Below are positions 23,792 through 26,798 of a stretch of 26,798 nt of DNA, in pieces. The stretch's first letter is position 1; each line of letters opens with the position of its first letter. A model generated the notes under the pieces. The model searched no databases and had not been told where the DNA came from. It saw only the letters and a program-made list of their open reading frames with translations. The translations under genes and the position numbers were made by a program. Source of the stretch: CAUPWF01 sp964369755 (lineage in GTDB: Bacteria > Bacillota > Clostridia > Lachnospirales > Lachnospiraceae); the NCBI GenBank assembly GCA_964369755.1, contig CAYJFY010000034.1:1-26798 (forward strand). The letters are read 5' to 3'.

Positions 23792-23819
23792 TGACATTGA
23801 GTGAAATATAGTATAAATT
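23791..23819 (+). promoter_or_regulatory. Alternative promoter of the XRE regulator
   Basis: A perfect TTGACA (23791-23796), a 17-bp spacer and TAAATT (23814-23819, four of six). The implied transcript would start almost at the GGAGGT ribosome site (23828-23833), so it is possible but tight. Confidence 0.4.
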
Positions 23820-23839
23820 TTATATATGGAGGTGGTGGA

Positions 23840-24385
23840 ATGGAACGATTGCCAATTATACCAAGGGAAGTATACGCAGAGGATATACGATTTATACGTA
23901 AGAGATTGAGATTGACCCAGAAGGGATTTGCAGAATTAACAAATGTATCATATAAGACTGTTCAAGGATGGGAGAGAAGTGAAAAAGGGATTGTTGGTCC
24001 TATTGTACCACTAATTCAAGCTCTTCTTAGTTCGGCAAGGGTGTACGAAACATTAACCATACCAGAGAAGAGGATGCCAGTTCGATTATGGTATATGTAT
24101 AGAAATGAAGTATGCACGATTATTGATGTGGATGAAATGCAGAGGCATTTAAAGTTGTATAATATGGTGGAAGATATTTCTTTTCGTGCATTTGGAAGGA
24201 ATACAGAGCCTACTTTTGAAGAATATGAATCATTTCTAGAGTCAAGATGTTTTCCAAGAACTAGAGATAAGATGAAGCTGATTCTGAATGATTTGAATAT
24301 TCCATTTTATGACCCGATGTTAATTATTGAGAAGACAAAAGGAAAGATGGCAGAGGATGATTTTTGGATTCGTATTGAGAGGTAA
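23840..24385 (+). CDS. XRE-type HTH regulator paired with a HipA-like kinase
   Basis: A 181-residue protein. An XRE/Cro-type helix-turn-helix lies at about 13-65 (IRFIRKRLRLTQKGFAELTNVSYKTVQGWERSEK). The C-terminal part is a separate small domain with RTRDKMKLILNDLNIPFYDPMLIIEKTKG and AEDDFWIRIER. I recall this kind of segment from clostridial proteins near HipA-like kinases but cannot name the family. The ATG at 23840 has GGAGGT six bases upstream; an in-frame GTG at 23801 lacks a ribosome site. It sits 3 nt before the kinase gene, so it is likely the antitoxin or autoregulator of that kinase, like HipB with HipA (inference). Confidence 0.75.
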   Translation: MERLPIIPREVYAEDIRFIRKRLRLTQKGFAELTNVSYKTVQGWERSEKGIVGPIVPLIQALLSSARVYETLTIPEKRMPVRLWYMYRNEVCTIIDVDEMQRHLKLYNMVEDISFRAFGRNTEPTFEEYESFLESRCFPRTRDKMKLILNDLNIPFYDPMLIIEKTKGKMAEDDFWIRIER

Positions 24386-24388
24386 AAC

Positions 24389-25201
24389 ATGATAGAATTA
24401 TTTAAACAAGATATTGTAACAGAGGCGAGACAATCTTCAAAAGGAAATCAGCTAAAGTGGAAGAATCAAAATCTTTGGTATAAGGCTGATTATACAGGGT
24501 ATGAAGGTTATGCAGAGTATGTGGTATCAAGGCTTTTAGAGCTATCTACTCTTGATAGAAATCTGCTGGTAAAATACGATACCATAGCGATTCAGTATAA
24601 AAACCAAGAATATTTGGGATGTGTAAGTAATGATATTTTAGATACGGAATGGAAGATGATAACATTAGAACGCCTATTTCATAATTATTATGGAGAGAGT
24701 TTATATAGTACACTTTATAAAATTCGAGATGAAAGAATCAGGTTAGAATATTTAGTAGATCAAATTATAAATATTACAGGATTAAAAGAATTTGGAATAT
24801 ATATATCCGTGCTTTTAACGATAGATACCATGTTTATTAATGAAGATAGACATATGCACAATATTGCTGTATTAAAAAATGAGGCTGGGGATTATCGTTA
24901 TTGTCCAATCTTTGATAATGGAGCATGTTTATTATCAGATGTAAGAATGGATTACCCATTGAATGGGGAGGTTGAAACATATATTTCTATAGCAAAGCCA
25001 AAGACGTATTGTGATGATTTTGATTTACAGTTGGATATTGTGGAGCAATTATATGGACAAAACCTAAAGTTTTATTTCAGTGAGTCTGATATGGTCAGAA
25101 TTTCAGAACACGACGAGTTATATTCGAGCGAGGTAAAGAAAAGGGTACACCAGATATTATTAGCGAGAAAAAGAAAATATAAATATTTATTTAGGCAGTG
25201 A
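24389..25201 (+). CDS. Compact HipA-like Ser/Thr kinase
   Basis: A 270-residue cytosolic protein with the HipA-C kinase fold. K32 in LWYKADYTGYEGYAE fits the ATP-binding lysine. NEDRHMHNIAVL (151-162, with D153 and N158) is the catalytic loop, and PIFDNGACLL (173-182, D176) is the metal-binding DFG equivalent. Canonical HipA is about 440 residues with an N-terminal HipA_N domain; that domain is missing here. HipA phosphorylates glutamyl-tRNA synthetase and causes persistence, but targets of compact relatives differ, so the target is unknown. The motifs look intact, so an active kinase is expected. It is separated from the regulator by 3 nt and has no obvious ribosome site of its own beyond GAGAGG. 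Confidence 0.78.
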   Translation: MIELFKQDIVTEARQSSKGNQLKWKNQNLWYKADYTGYEGYAEYVVSRLLELSTLDRNLLVKYDTIAIQYKNQEYLGCVSNDILDTEWKMITLERLFHNYYGESLYSTLYKIRDERIRLEYLVDQIINITGLKEFGIYISVLLTIDTMFINEDRHMHNIAVLKNEAGDYRYCPIFDNGACLLSDVRMDYPLNGEVETYISIAKPKTYCDDFDLQLDIVEQLYGQNLKFYFSESDMVRISEHDELYSSEVKKRVHQILLARKRKYKYLFRQ

Positions 25202-25241
25202 ATTTAGAATAGGATTTTAAATTAGATTACAGGAGAATGAG

Positions 25242-26000
25242 ATGAAGATAATAATTTCACCAGCTAAGCAGATGAAGATAAATGATAATGGGATTGCACC
25301 AATAGGACAACCAGTTTTTATCCAAGAGTCCACACAACTCATGGAGTGGATGAAATCCCTTGAATTCCTAGATGCAAAACAGTTGTGGAACTGCAATGAA
25401 AAAATAGCAGAGCAGAATATGAAGCGGCTGGAAAATATGGATTTGTATCACGGACAGACTCCTGCTTTATTATCCTATGTTGGGATACAATATCAGTACA
25501 TGGCACCCACAGTATTTGAAGAAAGTATGTTGGATTATGTGCAGAGTCATCTGCGAATATTATCCGGATTTTATGGATTCTTGAAACCGCTAGATGGAGT
25601 TGTGCCGTATAGACTTGAGATGCAATCAAAGATAGAAGTGGCACAGAAGAAAACGTTGTACCAATTTTGGAATAGAAAGATATTTGATGAGATGTTAGAG
25701 AAGAAAGAAACAATTATCAACCTTGCATCTAAGGAATATTCCAAGTGTATTGAAACGTACATAGAGCCAGAACAACGATATATTACTTGTGTCTTTGGAG
25801 AAATTGTTGATGGGAAAATTGCTCAAAAGGGCACCTATGCTAAAATGGCAAGAGGTGAAATGGTTCGTTTTATGGCAGAAAATAATATTCAGGATATAGA
25901 GGGGATAAAAGGGTTCAATGGACTAGGATATAGATTTTTGGAAGCGGAATCCACAGAAGATAGATTTGTGTTTGTGAAAGAGTCGGAGGAAGATAAATGA
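25242..26000 (+). CDS. yaaA: YaaA-family (DUF328) peroxide-stress protein
   Basis: A 252-residue cytosolic protein of normal length for the YaaA family. The start MKIIISPAKQM, the block LRILSGFYGFLKPLDGVVPYRLEM near 110-133, INLASKEYSK and the C-terminal GTYAKMARGEMVRFMAE are family hallmarks. In E. coli YaaA lowers free iron and limits oxidative DNA damage, and structures suggest DNA binding. CAGGAG lies six bases before ATG. The stop overlaps the start of the PLD-type helicase gene as ATGA, so the two are translationally coupled, which suggests a joint role in damage response (inference). Confidence 0.9.
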   Translation: MKIIISPAKQMKINDNGIAPIGQPVFIQESTQLMEWMKSLEFLDAKQLWNCNEKIAEQNMKRLENMDLYHGQTPALLSYVGIQYQYMAPTVFEESMLDYVQSHLRILSGFYGFLKPLDGVVPYRLEMQSKIEVAQKKTLYQFWNRKIFDEMLEKKETIINLASKEYSKCIETYIEPEQRYITCVFGEIVDGKIAQKGTYAKMARGEMVRFMAENNIQDIEGIKGFNGLGYRFLEAESTEDRFVFVKESEEDK

Positions 26001-26798
26001 GAGCAATAGAGGACGGTTTGAAGACAGCATATATAGACAGTAATTGGAACTCAAATCTAGCATATAGACCTGAGTTTGTTTCTAATGATTATAAATCAGG
26101 GAAAAAGGTACTGTCTACAATTGAAGAAGAATTGAGAAGGTGTGATGAGTTCTCGATAAGTGTTGCATTTATTACCTCGGGAGGAATTACTCCTTTGCTG
26201 CAAGTATTGGAAGAATTAGAACAGCGTCAAGTGCCCGGAAAGATTTTGACAACAGACTATTTAATGTTTACTGAACCAGAAGCATTGAAAAAGATTTCAC
26301 AATTAAAGAATATAGAACTAAAGATGTTTTGTACAAATGGGGAGAAAGAGGGCTTCCATACAAAAGGATATATATTTCGAGAAAAAGATGTGTATCGAAT
26401 TATCATCGGTAGTTCTAATATGACAGGAAATGCAATTACGGTAAACAGGGAGTGGAATACAAAAATAGTATCGACAACAAAAGGTGCTGTAGCAAAAAAT
26501 ATCGTCGATGAATTTGATTTGTTCTGGAACAGCGAAAAAGTAAAAGATATTACAGAAATCATTGAAGAATATGAAACAAGATATCGCATTATTAAAGAGC
26601 AGAAAAGAATAGCAAAATCAGAGTTGATAACAGATATTCAGCAATATCGATTAGCGCCGAATAAGATGCAGACAGCGTTCGTACGAAATATGATTGAATT
26701 GAAAAATAATGGTGAAAAACAGGCTTTGCTATTGAGTGCGACGGGGGAGCGAGTTATAATTGTGACAAGTCCTAAATGTCCTTATGAATCAAGGGATT
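25997..26798 (+). CDS. PLD-type DEAD/DEAH helicase, N-terminal part, probably interrupted
   Basis: About 267 codons are readable to the window end. The N-terminal 170 residues look like a phospholipase-D-fold domain (LSTIEEELRRCDEFSISVAFITSGG, GFHTKGYIFREKDVYRIIIGSSNMTGNAI, with H and K of an HxK motif and the following GSSN). Then comes the linker PNKMQTAFVRNMIEL and the start of a superfamily II helicase, LLLSATG. In the DUF3427-type helicases I recall, this region reads SATGTGKT, the Walker A motif. Here it reads SATGERVIIVTSP, so similarity ends at codon 250 although no stop is met. The gene is therefore either interrupted by inserted DNA or broken. It overlaps yaaA by 4 bp. Confidence 0.72.
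   Translation, partial: MRAIEDGLKTAYIDSNWNSNLAYRPEFVSNDYKSGKKVLSTIEEELRRCDEFSISVAFITSGGITPLLQVLEELEQRQVPGKILTTDYLMFTEPEALKKISQLKNIELKMFCTNGEKEGFHTKGYIFREKDVYRIIIGSSNMTGNAITVNREWNTKIVSTTKGAVAKNIVDEFDLFWNSEKVKDITEIIEEYETRYRIIKEQKRIAKSELITDIQQYRLAPNKMQTAFVRNMIELKNNGEKQALLLSATGERVIIVTSPKCPYESRD
26747..26798 (+). mobile_element. Candidate 5' end of a group II intron in the helicase gene
   Basis: The 52 bases after the codons for SATG do not fit the helicase. They start GAGCG and, ten bases later, read GTGACAAGTC. From memory, the Ll.LtrB intron of Lactococcus starts GUGCG followed after the same ten bases by GUGUUAAGUC. Short local hairpins (GTTAT/GTGAC and AATC/GATT) are also present. The second base (A for the usual U) is atypical, and only the first 52 bases are visible. 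The strand follows the helicase. Confidence 0.4.

Noticed and set aside
23639..23797. Longer N-terminus for zinc-ribbon copy B
   Set aside because: The added 53 residues lack a ribosome site, cross the likely promoter, and are absent from paralogue A; the ATG at 23638 has AAGGAG.
26257..26589. Minus-strand open frame of 110 codons opposite the helicase N-terminus
   Set aside because: It is antisense to a recognisable PLD-type domain and has no ribosome site.

Overview
The window is low-GC, densely packed DNA. Strong Shine-Dalgarno sites, sigma-A-type promoters with 17-bp spacers, a CIRCE heat-shock operator and a DUF5721-like protein all point to an anaerobic Firmicute, most likely a Lachnospiraceae-type clostridium. 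Assignment to a genus is not possible from the sequence alone. No rRNA, tRNA, CRISPR array or insertion sequence was seen, and no gene-free stretch exceeds about 200 bp.

Layout. (1) Positions 1-3879 are housekeeping: the start of a lipoprotein, htpG with its terminator, a textbook promoter and a perfect CIRCE element, a DUF5721-like protein, and a divergent RluF-type pseudouridine synthase. (2) Positions 3890-9197 form a minus-strand signalling operon with its own TTGACA-N17-TATAGT promoter. It encodes a metallo-beta-lactamase-fold hydrolase, a GAF/HD-GYP phosphodiesterase, a FecR-domain lipoprotein with a long Asp/Ser repeat tail, and a CHASE2 class III adenylate cyclase. This looks like a membrane sensor that makes a cyclic nucleotide, alongside candidate enzymes and receptors for it. 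(3) Positions 9212-19179 hold eight tightly overlapping minus-strand genes: five radical SAM proteins with B12-binding-like N-termini, one GH3-type acyl-adenylating amide synthetase and two GNAT-like proteins. This is an uncharacterised biosynthetic cluster and the best candidate for an undescribed system here. (4) Positions 19191-23638 carry two tandem copies of a two-gene cassette (double zinc-ribbon membrane protein plus TPM-domain membrane protein). The first-transcribed copy ends in its own terminator. The second runs into the radical SAM genes with an 11-nt gap, so it is probably co-transcribed with them.

(5) Positions 23762-26798 are plus strand and accessory in character: an XRE-type regulator with a palindrome inside its candidate promoter, a compact HipA-like kinase 3 nt downstream, yaaA, and a PLD-type helicase start that overlaps yaaA by ATGA. 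The helicase reading loses similarity to its family exactly inside the Walker A motif. The last 52 bases resemble the 5' end of a group II intron, so the gene is probably interrupted by an element that continues past the window.

Functions are assigned from recognisable motifs and recalled family knowledge. No database search was run.
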